Assembly (NCBI RefSeq): GCF_000455445.1
Contig: NZ_HG417092.1
Span: 164,529-228,528, forward strand
From: Hoylesella timonensis 4401737 = DSM 22865 = JCM 15640
Lineage (GTDB): Bacteria > Bacteroidota > Bacteroidia > Bacteroidales > Bacteroidaceae
Reading direction: 5' to 3'
DNA length: 64,000 bases
The notes under the pieces are model-generated. The model had not been told where the DNA came from and ran no database searches. It saw only the letters and a program-made list of their open reading frames with translations. A program made the position numbers and the translations under genes. Within the stretch, counting starts at the first letter, position 1. Every line of letters starts with the position of its first letter. This document shows, piece by piece, positions 9,657 to 18,446 of this stretch.

Positions 9657-11045
9657 ATGAAAGAACTGATTAAGAAATTCTTGCTTAAAGCTGGACTGAG
9701 AAAGGAGGATGATCCGTCGGACGCTGCACGGACGGAGGCTAATGCAGAAGCGCAGGGCGAAAATAAGGAAGAGTCCGACGAAAGGGAAAAGACAAGTCCG
9801 AAAGAACCTCCAGTGGTGAAGCCCTTGTCACAGGGCAAGAGTTGGTGGCGCATCGATTTCAAGCAGCCCAAGTATATCTTTCCATTGGCCATTCTCCTGC
9901 CCATCTTGTTCTTAGGCTATGAGCTGATAGGTGTGTTCGGAGGTCAGGACGATGCCAAGAAGGGCGTTGCCACCGACAGTATCAACGCTTCGCTGCCCAC
10001 AGCAGCCAATGATGAAATGGGGGACAAGATGGCGGAGATGAACAAACGTTATAACGAGGAAGATGCGGCATCGGCAGTGAACGGCATCGGTGAGGACCAG
10101 CCACAGCAGGACTCGCTCAGCAACAGTTATCAAGAGCATGAGCTGGACGATATAGACCGGCAGAATGCTATCAATGCACAGCGGCAGAAGGACATGGAAG
10201 CCTTGCAACAACGACTGGAACAGTCTCGGAAGCACATCAATGCCTATGAGGGTGGAAATTACGGCGGTGCATCCAGATACGGTTCTGGCAGCAGCTACGG
10301 CCGTAGATCCCGACAAACGGAGATGGATGACTATGCAAGGGAGGTGGAAGCGATTCAGAAGAGAAGCCTTGCCAGGCAAAAATCCTTGGAGAGGAGCATG
10401 GGCATCGGCGATGAGGATGAAAGTGTCAAAGAATCAAAAGTGTCACAGTCCTTCAATGCACCTAATCGTAAGCCCAAAGAGAAACCAGCCATTGTCAAGA
10501 AGGTAATAGAGGGTAATGCGGATAAGTTCAACACCGTCAGTGCCGAGTCTACGGCGGAGGTTCCGTTGATCCGTGCCATGATAGACAAGACGACCAAAGC
10601 ACACGATGGTACGCGCCTCCGCTTCAAACTCCTCGATGATGTGACGCTCAAGGGGACAAAACTGAAAAAAGGCACCTATCTCTACGGTACGGTGACGGGA
10701 TTCGGTCAGCAGCGTGTCATGGCTTCCATTACCAGCATCTTGGTTAAGGATAAGTTCATCAAGGTGGGACTATCCGTCTATGACAATGACGGCATGGAGG
10801 GCTTTTATGTGCCGGAATCGGCATTCCGTGACTTGATGAAGGATGCCAAGGCGAACGCCTTGCAGAGCAATATCAACTTCGACGGTGGGTATGGCGGCGG
10901 ACTGAGTTCTGAGGCAGTGGCTCTGCAGGCCCTACAGAACATGTACCAATCAGCAACCTCTGCCGTATCTGCCAATATCAGAAAGAACAAGGCACGAATC
11001 AAGTACAACACCATCGTCTATCTGGTCAATACCAATGCTGAGTAG
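9657..11045 (+). CDS. traM: TraM, VirB10-like conjugation protein
   Basis: A 462-residue protein with an acidic/basic cytoplasmic N-terminus, one transmembrane helix (about residues 74-91), a long low-complexity linker rich in Gln, Gly and Tyr (about residues 110-270), and a conserved C-terminal beta domain (about residues 290-450, including TRLRFKLLDDVTLKGTKLKK). This architecture is characteristic of TraM of Bacteroides elements, equivalent to VirB10, which spans the envelope and links inner and outer membrane parts of the channel. Frame intact. Confidence 0.88.
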   Translation: MKELIKKFLLKAGLRKEDDPSDAARTEANAEAQGENKEESDEREKTSPKEPPVVKPLSQGKSWWRIDFKQPKYIFPLAILLPILFLGYELIGVFGGQDDAKKGVATDSINASLPTAANDEMGDKMAEMNKRYNEEDAASAVNGIGEDQPQQDSLSNSYQEHELDDIDRQNAINAQRQKDMEALQQRLEQSRKHINAYEGGNYGGASRYGSGSSYGRRSRQTEMDDYAREVEAIQKRSLARQKSLERSMGIGDEDESVKESKVSQSFNAPNRKPKEKPAIVKKVIEGNADKFNTVSAESTAEVPLIRAMIDKTTKAHDGTRLRFKLLDDVTLKGTKLKKGTYLYGTVTGFGQQRVMASITSILVKDKFIKVGLSVYDNDGMEGFYVPESAFRDLMKDAKANALQSNINFDGGYGGGLSSEAVALQALQNMYQSATSAVSANIRKNKARIKYNTIVYLVNTNAE

Positions 11046-11075
11046 CATTCAACAATTCATCAAACATTAGAAAAT

Positions 11076-12011
11076 ATGAAGCAGTTTTTAGTTATCTTGG
11101 TTGCCCTCATGGGATTGTGTGGCAGCCTTCAGGCACAGAAAATGTATAAGAACATTGAGGCAGACTCGGTTTCGGTGAGATATATCCGCAACGCAAGGCT
11201 CACGGACAGCTACATCTTTGACGAGAACAGACGCAAGGATGTGGTGTTTGTCAACGAAGAGGTGACAACGCATCTGCTGATGCCAGAGAATATCAAGCTC
11301 GTGGACATTTCGACGAACAAGATTGTAGGTAACCAGTGTACGGACAATATCGTGCGTATTAAACCCTCCAGGAGAATGTACGACAATGAGTTGGTAGGTA
11401 CAGTTACCGTTATCGGTGAGCGGCATATCGTACAACTCAACGTGGTTTATACTGCCGGACCAGCGAAAGCCAACTCCATCTATCGCATCAAGACCAGGGA
11501 TATGGGCAGATATGAGAATCCCGACGTGACGATGCCACGTAAAGAAATGGCAGCCTACGCCTGGGCTATCTTTGCCAGTAAACCGCAAAAGCATATCCGT
11601 TCCCATGAGTATGGCATTAGGGCAAGAGTGAACAACATTTTCAGCATCGGTGATTATTTCTTCATCGATTATTCACTCTACAATGCCACCAAAATCAAGT
11701 ATGACATCAGTGAGGTACGCATCAAACTCACGGACAAGAAGGAGCTGAAGGCCACCAATTCGCAGACAATTGAGCTGACTCCAGTCTATTCCCTGAACAG
11801 TGCCAAGAGCTTCAAGAAGGCATATCGTAACGTGCTGGTACTCGACAAGCTGACCTTTCCTGAAGAAAAGGTGCTGAAACTGGAGATTTCGGAGGAACAG
11901 ATTTCTGGTCGTGTCGTCACACTCAACATTGACTATAAGGATATTCTTCATGCCGACGGCATTGGTGAACAGATAATGGCGTTCCTCCCGGTTCTTAATT
12001 CTCAAAAGTAG
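11076..12011 (+). CDS. traN: TraN, VirB9-like (DUF4138) conjugation protein
   Basis: A 311-residue exported protein with a signal peptide (residues 1-20, ending LQAQ) and a beta-rich body. The order after TraM, the length and the domain character fit TraN/DUF4138 of Bacteroides conjugative elements, the VirB9-like outer part of the channel. A 30-base gap separates it from traM and a 4-base gap from the coupling-protein gene, so transcription is probably continuous. The position and family resemblance make the call strong although no short catalytic motif exists in this family. Confidence 0.87.
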   Translation: MKQFLVILVALMGLCGSLQAQKMYKNIEADSVSVRYIRNARLTDSYIFDENRRKDVVFVNEEVTTHLLMPENIKLVDISTNKIVGNQCTDNIVRIKPSRRMYDNELVGTVTVIGERHIVQLNVVYTAGPAKANSIYRIKTRDMGRYENPDVTMPRKEMAAYAWAIFASKPQKHIRSHEYGIRARVNNIFSIGDYFFIDYSLYNATKIKYDISEVRIKLTDKKELKATNSQTIELTPVYSLNSAKSFKKAYRNVLVLDKLTFPEEKVLKLEISEEQISGRVVTLNIDYKDILHADGIGEQIMAFLPVLNSQK

Positions 12012-12015
12012 CATC

Positions 12016-14334
12016 ATGGCAGTAGAAGAGACAAGGGAACAACAACAGATGTACAACACGTTCAGGAGTTGCATCTACCTTTTCTTGATTGTAGAGCTAA
12101 TCATGAATCTCCCCATCACGGCGGACAACCGTGTGACGGGATTTATCCTGGAACTCATCACACGCTTCAAGGTTTTCAACAATGTAGCATCGTGTAAGCT
12201 CATCGAACTGATATGTATTGGTGTGACCTGCATCGGTACACGTCCACAGAAGGCGTTGAAGTTCAACGTCAAGACAATGGTGCTTTACCCTATCGGCATC
12301 GGCATTACGTTCATCGCGCTCTGCATGATGCTTCATAAAGGCGTCTGGGGCGGAGTTTCATTTGGCTTCCCTACCAATCGCGTGCTCTACGCCATGACTT
12401 CCATTATCGGTACGATGCTTCTGCATCAGGGGTTAGATGGTATCTCTCGCTACTACAATTACAAATTGGGTGAAGACCGTTTCAACTTTGAGAATGAGTC
12501 GTTCCAGCAGTCGGAGGAACTGAATGAGAATCCTTATTCTGTCAATATCCCGATGATCTACTATTTCAAGGGACGCATGCACAAGGGATGGATTAACATC
12601 ATCAATCCGTTCCGTGGAACCATTGTACTGGGAACGCCCGGTTCTGGCAAGTCGTTTGGCATCATCGACCCATTTATCCGTCAGCATGCGGCCAAAGGCT
12701 TTGCCATGATGGTGTATGACTATAAGTTCCCGACATTGGGAAAGACGCTGTTCTATCAATACTGCAAAAACAAGAAGCTGGGCAGGTTGCCGGAAAACTG
12801 TGGGTTCCACATCGTGAACTTTACCGATGTGGAGTACTCCAACCGTATCAACCCTATACAACGGAAGTATATCCCTGACTTGGCAGCAGCGGCTGAAACA
12901 GCTGCAACGTTGCTTGAATCGCTTAACAAGGGGGGCGACAAGAAAGGCGGCTCGGAGGCGTTTTTTCAGAACTCGGCCATCAATTTCCTTTCGGCTATCA
13001 TCTATTTCTTTGTCAACTTCCATCCGACGGGGTTCAAGGACGGCAAGAAACTTACTCGTTACATCAAATACAAGGGGAAGAAACTAAGGCTGATGACAAA
13101 GAACTGGCATGACTATCGGGCTGTCGACAAGAACGGTAACATGATTCTTGACTTTGTGGATGAGCTGAGCCACGATGTGTCGGTGGATGAGGATGGCATG
13201 TTCGTGGATCTGAATGATTTCACTTATATCAGCCGTAACGGACAGAAAGTGCATATCGCTTCGTCCTGGTATGAGGATGAGCAGGGGCAGGTAGTGGAGC
13301 CTGACACCATTACAGGAGAATATTCGGATATGCCACATGTACTATCCTTCTTAGGTAAGCAGTACAGTGACGTATTTGACATCCTGATGCAGGATCAGAA
13401 AATACTCTCGCTCATGGCTCCGTTCCAGTCGGCTTATACCAACAAAGCGATGGACCAACTCGAAGGTATGGTGGGTACGCTCCGTGTCAATGCAGCTCGC
13501 TTGGTTTCACCGGAAGCCTACTGGATATTTACGGGGGATGACTTCGACCTGAAGATTTCAGACCCTGCCAGCCCTTCCTATCTCGTGATTGCCAACGACC
13601 CGGAGAAAGAGCAGATTGTGGGGGCACTGAATGCGTTGGTGCTCAACCGTCTCGTGACCCGTGTGAACAGCAGAGGGAATATCCCTGTTTCCATCATCGT
13701 GGATGAGCTGCCAACCTTGTACTTTCATAAGATTGACCGACTGATCGGCACGGCGCGAAGCAACAAGGTAGCAGTGACGCTTGGTTTTCAAGAGTTGCCA
13801 CAGCTGGAGGCGGACTATGGCAAGAATGGGATGCAGAAGATTATTACCACCTGTGGTAACATTTTTATGGGTGCCGCCCGCAACAAGGAAACGCTTGAAT
13901 GGGCGCAGAATGACGTGTTCGGTAAGGCGAAGCAGACGTCCAAGTCTATTACCATCAATGACCAGAAGGTTTCCACGTCTATCTCGGAGCGGTTGGACTT
14001 CCTAGTCCCTGCTGCTAAGATAGCGGACATGGCGACTGGTTGGCTCGCTGGTCAGTCAGCTCGTGACTTCACACCTACGGAGGGCAGCATGATGCAGGGG
14101 TTTGACATAGAGAAGTCGGAGGAGTTCAAGACCTCGAAGTATTTCTGTAAGACCCACTTTGATATGGAACAAATCAAACAGGAGGAAAGTCTGTATGCCG
14201 ACCTGCCAAAGATTTATCAGTTTGCCTCCAACCGTGAGAAGGAAATCATGCTGGGGCGTAACTTCAAGCGTGTCAATGACGAGGTGGATGCGATGATTGC
14301 GGAGTTATTGGGCAAAGAAAAGAAAACAAAGTGA
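12016..14334 (+). CDS. VirD4-type coupling protein (T4CP)
   Basis: A 772-residue membrane ATPase that brings the relaxase-DNA complex to the channel. Hydrophobic helices lie in the first 140 residues (about 18-38, 95-112, 122-140). Walker A GTPGSGKSFG is at about residues 206-215, and Walker B SIIVDELPTLYF at about residues 559-570. The family is the TraG/TraD/VirD4 group, called MobC in CTnDOT-type elements. There the gene sits beside the mobilisation genes; here it follows TraN by four bases and joins the tra operon. No relaxase gene is in the window. Confidence 0.88.
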   Translation: MAVEETREQQQMYNTFRSCIYLFLIVELIMNLPITADNRVTGFILELITRFKVFNNVASCKLIELICIGVTCIGTRPQKALKFNVKTMVLYPIGIGITFIALCMMLHKGVWGGVSFGFPTNRVLYAMTSIIGTMLLHQGLDGISRYYNYKLGEDRFNFENESFQQSEELNENPYSVNIPMIYYFKGRMHKGWINIINPFRGTIVLGTPGSGKSFGIIDPFIRQHAAKGFAMMVYDYKFPTLGKTLFYQYCKNKKLGRLPENCGFHIVNFTDVEYSNRINPIQRKYIPDLAAAAETAATLLESLNKGGDKKGGSEAFFQNSAINFLSAIIYFFVNFHPTGFKDGKKLTRYIKYKGKKLRLMTKNWHDYRAVDKNGNMILDFVDELSHDVSVDEDGMFVDLNDFTYISRNGQKVHIASSWYEDEQGQVVEPDTITGEYSDMPHVLSFLGKQYSDVFDILMQDQKILSLMAPFQSAYTNKAMDQLEGMVGTLRVNAARLVSPEAYWIFTGDDFDLKISDPASPSYLVIANDPEKEQIVGALNALVLNRLVTRVNSRGNIPVSIIVDELPTLYFHKIDRLIGTARSNKVAVTLGFQELPQLEADYGKNGMQKIITTCGNIFMGAARNKETLEWAQNDVFGKAKQTSKSITINDQKVSTSISERLDFLVPAAKIADMATGWLAGQSARDFTPTEGSMMQGFDIEKSEEFKTSKYFCKTHFDMEQIKQEESLYADLPKIYQFASNREKEIMLGRNFKRVNDEVDAMIAELLGKEKKTK

Positions 14335-14335
14335 C

Positions 14336-14974
14336 ATGATCCTCGTTCAAGGTAAAGGGTTGTCAGGAAGCGCATTGAAGGTAATTGCATTGGTGTCCAT
14401 GACATTAGACCACATAGCCTATTATCTGATGGACAAAAGCATTGCCTACGATGCCATGCGAACGGTGGGTAGGATGGCTTTCCCCATCTTCGCATTTCTG
14501 CTGGTGGAGGGATATGTGCATACCCGTTCCGTAAGGAAATATGCGCTGAGTCTTTTCATTTTTGCTCTTGTGTCGGATATTCCGTGGTGGCTACTGAATC
14601 ATGACAATACACATAATGTGTTCTTCACCCTGCTGTTGGGACTGGTGGCAATAGAGGGGTTAAGCAATATTGGTAAGAAGTTTTTGCCCTGTTGCGTCTT
14701 GATAGTTGCAGTCTGTGGCATCGCTATGTGGCTACACGTCGATTATGAATATTCAGGAATACTGCTGGTTTGTACGTTTTACGTGTTTCGCAAACACAAT
14801 GTAGCGAAATGTCTTTTGGCCTCCCTTTTTATGTACCAGTACAATGTGATTGGGGTTTGGCTGGGATTGGCTGCTATCCTTTGCTATAATGGGCAGAGGG
14901 GGTTTATTAGTGGACAATATGCGAAGTATTTGTGCTATACGTATTACCCCATACATATAGCATTATTACAGTAA
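14336..14974 (+). CDS. traX: TraX-like membrane acyltransferase
   Basis: A 212-residue polytopic membrane protein. The start at ATG 14336 lies one base after the coupling-protein stop. The sequence LKVIALVSMTLDHIAYY near the N-terminus and the alternating hydrophobic helices are typical of the TraX family, whose F-plasmid member N-acetylates pilin. It is the last gene before the strand switch. The C-terminal tail YYPIHIALLQ is close to the expected end; a few residues may have been lost when the neighbouring restriction-gene stump was joined here. Confidence 0.8.
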   Translation: MILVQGKGLSGSALKVIALVSMTLDHIAYYLMDKSIAYDAMRTVGRMAFPIFAFLLVEGYVHTRSVRKYALSLFIFALVSDIPWWLLNHDNTHNVFFTLLLGLVAIEGLSNIGKKFLPCCVLIVAVCGIAMWLHVDYEYSGILLVCTFYVFRKHNVAKCLLASLFMYQYNVIGVWLGLAAILCYNGQRGFISGQYAKYLCYTYYPIHIALLQ

Positions 14975-15017
14975 CATTGTATCTTACTTGAGCAAATTGA
15001 AAGAACTATGTTACCCG

Positions 15018-15342
15018 TGTTGTAGGGCGGGTCGATATAGAATACGTCTATTTTCCCAGCATGGGTGTAGCTGAGGGCGGTGAGGGCGTGCAGATTGTCG
15101 CCCTCTATCAGGATGTGGTTGGGATAATGCTCGGTTTCCGTGTCACCCACAATAGCACGCTCTTTCACCTCGGTAAGCGCAGGTAGTTTCTCTTCGAGTT
15201 GCGCCTCCACGGCCTCGGGCTTGTCCTCCCACACCAGCCCATATTTCTTGTGGCTCCGAAGCAGCCCTATAAGCGCCGCCTTCTCGTCGTCGGTCAGCCC
15301 CTGCAGGGTTTTCAGCTTCTTCACCAGTTCGTATTTGTCCAT
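15018..15342 (-). pseudogene. type III restriction-modification methyltransferase (Mod), 5' stump
   Basis: About 108 residues of Mod remain, starting MDKYELVKKLKTLQGL and running through EGDNLHALTALSYTHAGK to the catalytic adenine methyltransferase motif DPPYNTG. After GN the similarity to Mod proteins stops abruptly and the frame runs on for about 24 unrelated residues to a stop at 14944. Everything downstream of motif IV, including the target-recognition domain and the Res subunit, is absent. The breakpoint lies about 45 bases from the end of traX. The fragment cannot methylate DNA. Confidence 0.75.
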
Positions 15343-15371
15343 ATATTGGTTTGATGTTTTAAGTTCTGTTC

Positions 15372-16433
15372 TTATCTTCTTAAAGATACTACTTTTAGTT
15401 GTGGAGCATTTCCACAAAAACGTTGGATAACATCTATTGGTAATTGGAAAGCTCGTGACAAATCAAAGTCTGTGTAGCCCAACTCTGTCTTGAAGAGTTG
15501 ATAAGCTTGCGTGAAACTTTGAGGTAAGTCTAAGAAAACCATACCCGGCTCATGTTTTTTATAATGGTGTCGGCTCAACTCAATGTTAAGATATTGATAT
15601 CTATTTTTATCTATACATCCCAACGACCATGCCCGCCTGATAATAGCAGCCATAGATGTAAGCCAATGTAGCTTAAGAGGCATCAGACTGGAGAGACGAA
15701 GGCCATAGAGAGAGTTGCGGATTTCTTTTTCAGGCATCAAAAACTCGGAAGCAAATCGGAAAGCTTCGTCTTCCTTGTCCCGATATTCGGGTATGGCAAA
15801 TTCTCTGGATAGGTGCATCACAATATGCCCTAACTCGTGTGCAATGGTGAGTCGCTTCCGATCATTACTGAAATCTCGATTGATCACCATCACAGGTATG
15901 CCCTTGTCGGTAAGGAAGGACACGCCGTCAAAATTTTCCTTATCGTAAGTTTGTTCCACAATGATGATACCATATCGTTCGAGCATGGTACAAATTTCTT
16001 TGACCGTTCCTTGTATAATGCCCATATATCTACGAGTGAACTGAGCAGCATATTCAGGAGTGAAGTCATCCTCCAAGTCAATTGTCTTGAGTGTAAAAGT
16101 TGGAAAATCTATAGAATCAGCCATTTGGTCTACAATATACCCTATCAGCTTGTTAGATTTCTCTATATCTTCTTTCGTTCTTTTAGTCATGCCTGATTTG
16201 CGCCTGTAGTGGGCATTCTCCACGTTATTGGATATAGATAATGTGTAAAATCCTTCAGGGAAACCTAAAAATTCTATGATTCTCTTTAAAACTTCATCAG
16301 AGAGTACTTCTATACCTTTCTCAAATTTAGATAAGTTGGATTGGGATAAACCTACGATACGAGAAGCCAGCTCACTTTGGGTGTACCCTCGGTATTCCCT
16401 TGCAAATGTTAGTTGTTTTGGACTTATGTTCAT
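15372..16433 (-). CDS. XRE-family HTH plus ImmA/IrrE metallopeptidase protein
   Basis: A 353-residue protein with an N-terminal XRE helix-turn-helix (about residues 8-62, GYTQSELASRIVGLSQSNLS) and an ImmA/IrrE-type zinc protease domain whose HELGH motif is at residues 199-203, with a downstream Glu in the EDEAFRFASEFLMP segment. Proteins of this shape act as antitoxins or derepressors that cleave a partner. It is the second gene of a two-gene unit, 53 bases after the 213-residue gene, and is oriented against the tra operon. The operator-like repeats upstream of the pair would suit autoregulation. Confidence 0.8.
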   Translation of the reverse strand: MNISPKQLTFAREYRGYTQSELASRIVGLSQSNLSKFEKGIEVLSDEVLKRIIEFLGFPEGFYTLSISNNVENAHYRRKSGMTKRTKEDIEKSNKLIGYIVDQMADSIDFPTFTLKTIDLEDDFTPEYAAQFTRRYMGIIQGTVKEICTMLERYGIIIVEQTYDKENFDGVSFLTDKGIPVMVINRDFSNDRKRLTIAHELGHIVMHLSREFAIPEYRDKEDEAFRFASEFLMPEKEIRNSLYGLRLSSLMPLKLHWLTSMAAIIRRAWSLGCIDKNRYQYLNIELSRHHYKKHEPGMVFLDLPQSFTQAYQLFKTELGYTDFDLSRAFQLPIDVIQRFCGNAPQLKVVSLRR

Positions 16434-16486
16434 ATCGTTTTATTATTAATATAAAGTATATGACAAGAGTAAGGTGTCTCTATCTA

Positions 16487-17128
16487 TTATTCTGCTTTCT
16501 TGATAAGGGCCTTTGCACTTTTCTTTACAGAGACTCCACCTGTAGGCGGTGTCGGTGCAAAGTCTAATTGGGGAAGCGTATTATCTTGAATACCTTCTTC
16601 ATCAATGATCCACTTCACCTTCTCCTCGTCTATGTAAACAATGCGTGGATGAACAATAACACCAAAATCGTTAGTAGTATAACCAAAAAACAAAATGGGC
16701 GAGTTTCCATCCTCATCTGGGCCAAACAGGTTCCCCTGATATTGGTTTCCAATACTCGTGGAATTCTTGGTCTTGATATTCATCGGCATACCGTTTCTAC
16801 CCAACTTCTTAAACAAAATGACATAGCCCTTGTTAAACAAAAAGAGTCTATCGTATTTGCCACGTTTGACATTGTCCCCAAAATGTCTACGCCAGCACTG
16901 CATCACCTTCGACTGTAGAGTAACAGCAGCTTGTGTCCTCACTCTGTCTTCGGGTGCAGTCAAACCTAACTCCTGCTGGTACAAGGGTAGGGCTTCATGG
17001 AAGCCCATAAACAACTTGGTGATGTCATCGCCAAGATCGAATTTGCATTCATCTGGGTTAGTTACTCTTTTTCGTTTTGCTTTCTCAGGTAAATTGTTTA
17101 CCTTTGCATCGAAATTATTATGCTTCAT
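16487..17128 (-). CDS. unknown protein paired with the ImmA/IrrE regulator (possible toxin)
   Basis: A 213-residue soluble protein, basic at both ends (residues 15-22 and 200-213), with no signal peptide or membrane segment. I do not recognise the family. It is the first gene of a short operon with the XRE-ImmA gene. In such pairs the partner is often a toxin or the protease target, so a toxin-antitoxin or phage-defence module is a reasonable guess and no more. Directly upstream lie a TAnnTTTG -7 box, an 8-base inverted repeat and a pair of 19-base direct repeats. Confidence 0.5.
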   Translation of the reverse strand: MKHNNFDAKVNNLPEKAKRKRVTNPDECKFDLGDDITKLFMGFHEALPLYQQELGLTAPEDRVRTQAAVTLQSKVMQCWRRHFGDNVKRGKYDRLFLFNKGYVILFKKLGRNGMPMNIKTKNSTSIGNQYQGNLFGPDEDGNSPILFFGYTTNDFGVIVHPRIVYIDEEKVKWIIDEEGIQDNTLPQLDFAPTPPTGGVSVKKSAKALIKKAE

Positions 17129-17164
17129 ACTTAATAATTTTATGAGTCATCTGACTCGGTTAGT

Positions 17165-17186
17165 AATCTCTGTTGCCGCAGAGATT
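17165..17186. promoter_or_regulatory. inverted repeat in the leader of the ImmA-type operon
   Basis: AATCTCTG-ttgccg-CAGAGATT is a perfect 8-base inverted repeat with a 6-base spacer. It lies between the predicted -7 box and the start codon at 17128, about where a repressor would sit. It could also form an RNA hairpin, but there is no T-tract after it on the minus strand, so an operator is favoured over a terminator. Confidence 0.5.
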
Positions 17187-17196
17187 ATTTTCTGTG

Positions 17197-17204
17197 CAAA
17201 GATA
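17197..17204 (-). promoter_or_regulatory. -7 promoter box of the ImmA-type operon
   Basis: On the minus strand the sequence reads TATCTTTG, an exact match to the Bacteroidetes -7 consensus TAnnTTTG, about 70 bases upstream of the start codon at 17128. No convincing -33 TTTG is found at 19-20 bases, so the promoter may be weak or regulator-dependent. Confidence 0.4.
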
Positions 17205-17254
17205 TATATTTTTTTAGAAAAGTTGTAGTTTTGACTATATATTTTTTTAGAAAA
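17203..17254. repeat. two 19-base direct repeats, 33 bases apart
   Basis: TATATATTTTTTTAGAAAA occurs at 17203-17221 and again, identical, at 17236-17254. The 33-base period is about three helical turns, so two regulator dimers would bind the same face of the DNA. The first copy overlaps the -7 box of the ImmA-type operon. This is the natural place for binding by the XRE domain of that operon (inference). Confidence 0.6.
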
Positions 17255-17304
17255 AATGTATTTCAATGCTCGACCATTCAAAATTTTTTCTGTGGTCACA
17301 AAAA

Positions 17305-18366
17305 TTATAAGCTATAAGCAACCTGCTTCACTTTATTTATATATTCACAATCTTCCGAATACCCGATTCTGTTCAGGAAATCGTAGTAGTTGCCGCCCTT
17401 ATATTTGTACTGCACATAGTCTTTATAGGCTTTGACGCTCTCTTCCCATGAGCTGAATGTGTAGTAGTTGCCGTTGCTGGGACGACGTAGTCCAAAGAGG
17501 TTATTGTTTTCAAGACAGACTCTGGAAGTGAAGTAACCTGTTTCAAGCAGGGCTTGTGCCACTACGATTTGGGGGAACTTCACATCATACTGACGGAGAA
17601 CGGCCATCAGGTTTTTGATGTTCAACGCTCGGTCTGGCTTTGTGCCGAAGCGGAGATATGCCATTTTATCTTGTAATTCAGTGATGTAGACTTTGAGATA
17701 ATCAACGAAGTGGTTAGGGTCCACACTTCTGCCTTCCTTTCGTAGTCTGATGTGTAGATGTGGTCCTGTAGTTTTACCTGTATTCCCTGATATTGCCACG
17801 ATGGTTCCTGCCGTCACCGCATCGCCCTCATGGACGGTTATCATGCTAAGGTGTCCGTACAGACATTCAAAGATGCCATGCTCCAACACGATATAGTTGC
17901 CGTAGCCTTTGTTCCCATAGTGTACTTTCTTGATGATACCAGGCAGCATAGCATAGACATGGGCATGGTTGCATTGCAGGTCGATGCCGTTATGAAAGAC
18001 AGTGCAGTTGCTCACAGGGTCTTTTCTATAACCATAGGCAGAAGTGAGTTTCAGGAAGTCAAGAGGTAAGCAAACATTCATACGCTGACTAATCAAGCCA
18101 AAAAGCAGGGAGTCCTTCACGTTGACAAACAGTGGTACATCCTTTTCGATACTCACTTCCATGCCGTTTCCTGTCTGGAACGAAATATCCATAGGACGAA
18201 CCTTTATAGTGTCCTTTTGTTGTGTCGTAACTCTTTGTTTTACAGCCATTTTCTGCTTTGTAACTATCTGTGGTCTGAGGGTAAAGAACTGTGCTGCCAT
18301 ATCACTACTAAAAAACATGGCAGCAGTGACAATCAGAAATAATCGGTATCGTTGTCTTATATTCAT
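17305..18366 (-). CDS. cell-wall hydrolase: M23 endopeptidase plus glucosaminidase
   Basis: A 353-residue exported protein with a signal peptide (to about residue 25). An M23/LytM-type domain follows with zinc ligands H125 and D129 (HNGIDL), H172 and the HLH motif at residues 203-205. A C-terminal glucosaminidase domain (about residues 250-340) has the probable catalytic Glu in QALLETGYF (E275). Both activities cut peptidoglycan, as needed to pass a conjugation channel through the wall. It is divergent from the gene at 18447 and probably belongs to the conjugative element. Confidence 0.85.
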   Translation of the reverse strand: MNIRQRYRLFLIVTAAMFFSSDMAAQFFTLRPQIVTKQKMAVKQRVTTQQKDTIKVRPMDISFQTGNGMEVSIEKDVPLFVNVKDSLLFGLISQRMNVCLPLDFLKLTSAYGYRKDPVSNCTVFHNGIDLQCNHAHVYAMLPGIIKKVHYGNKGYGNYIVLEHGIFECLYGHLSMITVHEGDAVTAGTIVAISGNTGKTTGPHLHIRLRKEGRSVDPNHFVDYLKVYITELQDKMAYLRFGTKPDRALNIKNLMAVLRQYDVKFPQIVVAQALLETGYFTSRVCLENNNLFGLRRPSNGNYYTFSSWEESVKAYKDYVQYKYKGGNYYDFLNRIGYSEDCEYINKVKQVAYSL

Positions 18367-18446
18367 CTTCTTTTGATAATTTTGTTCAGTGCGGTGCCCT
18401 CTTTTCGGGTTTTTCGTTTACAAATTTACCTTCAAACATTTAACGT

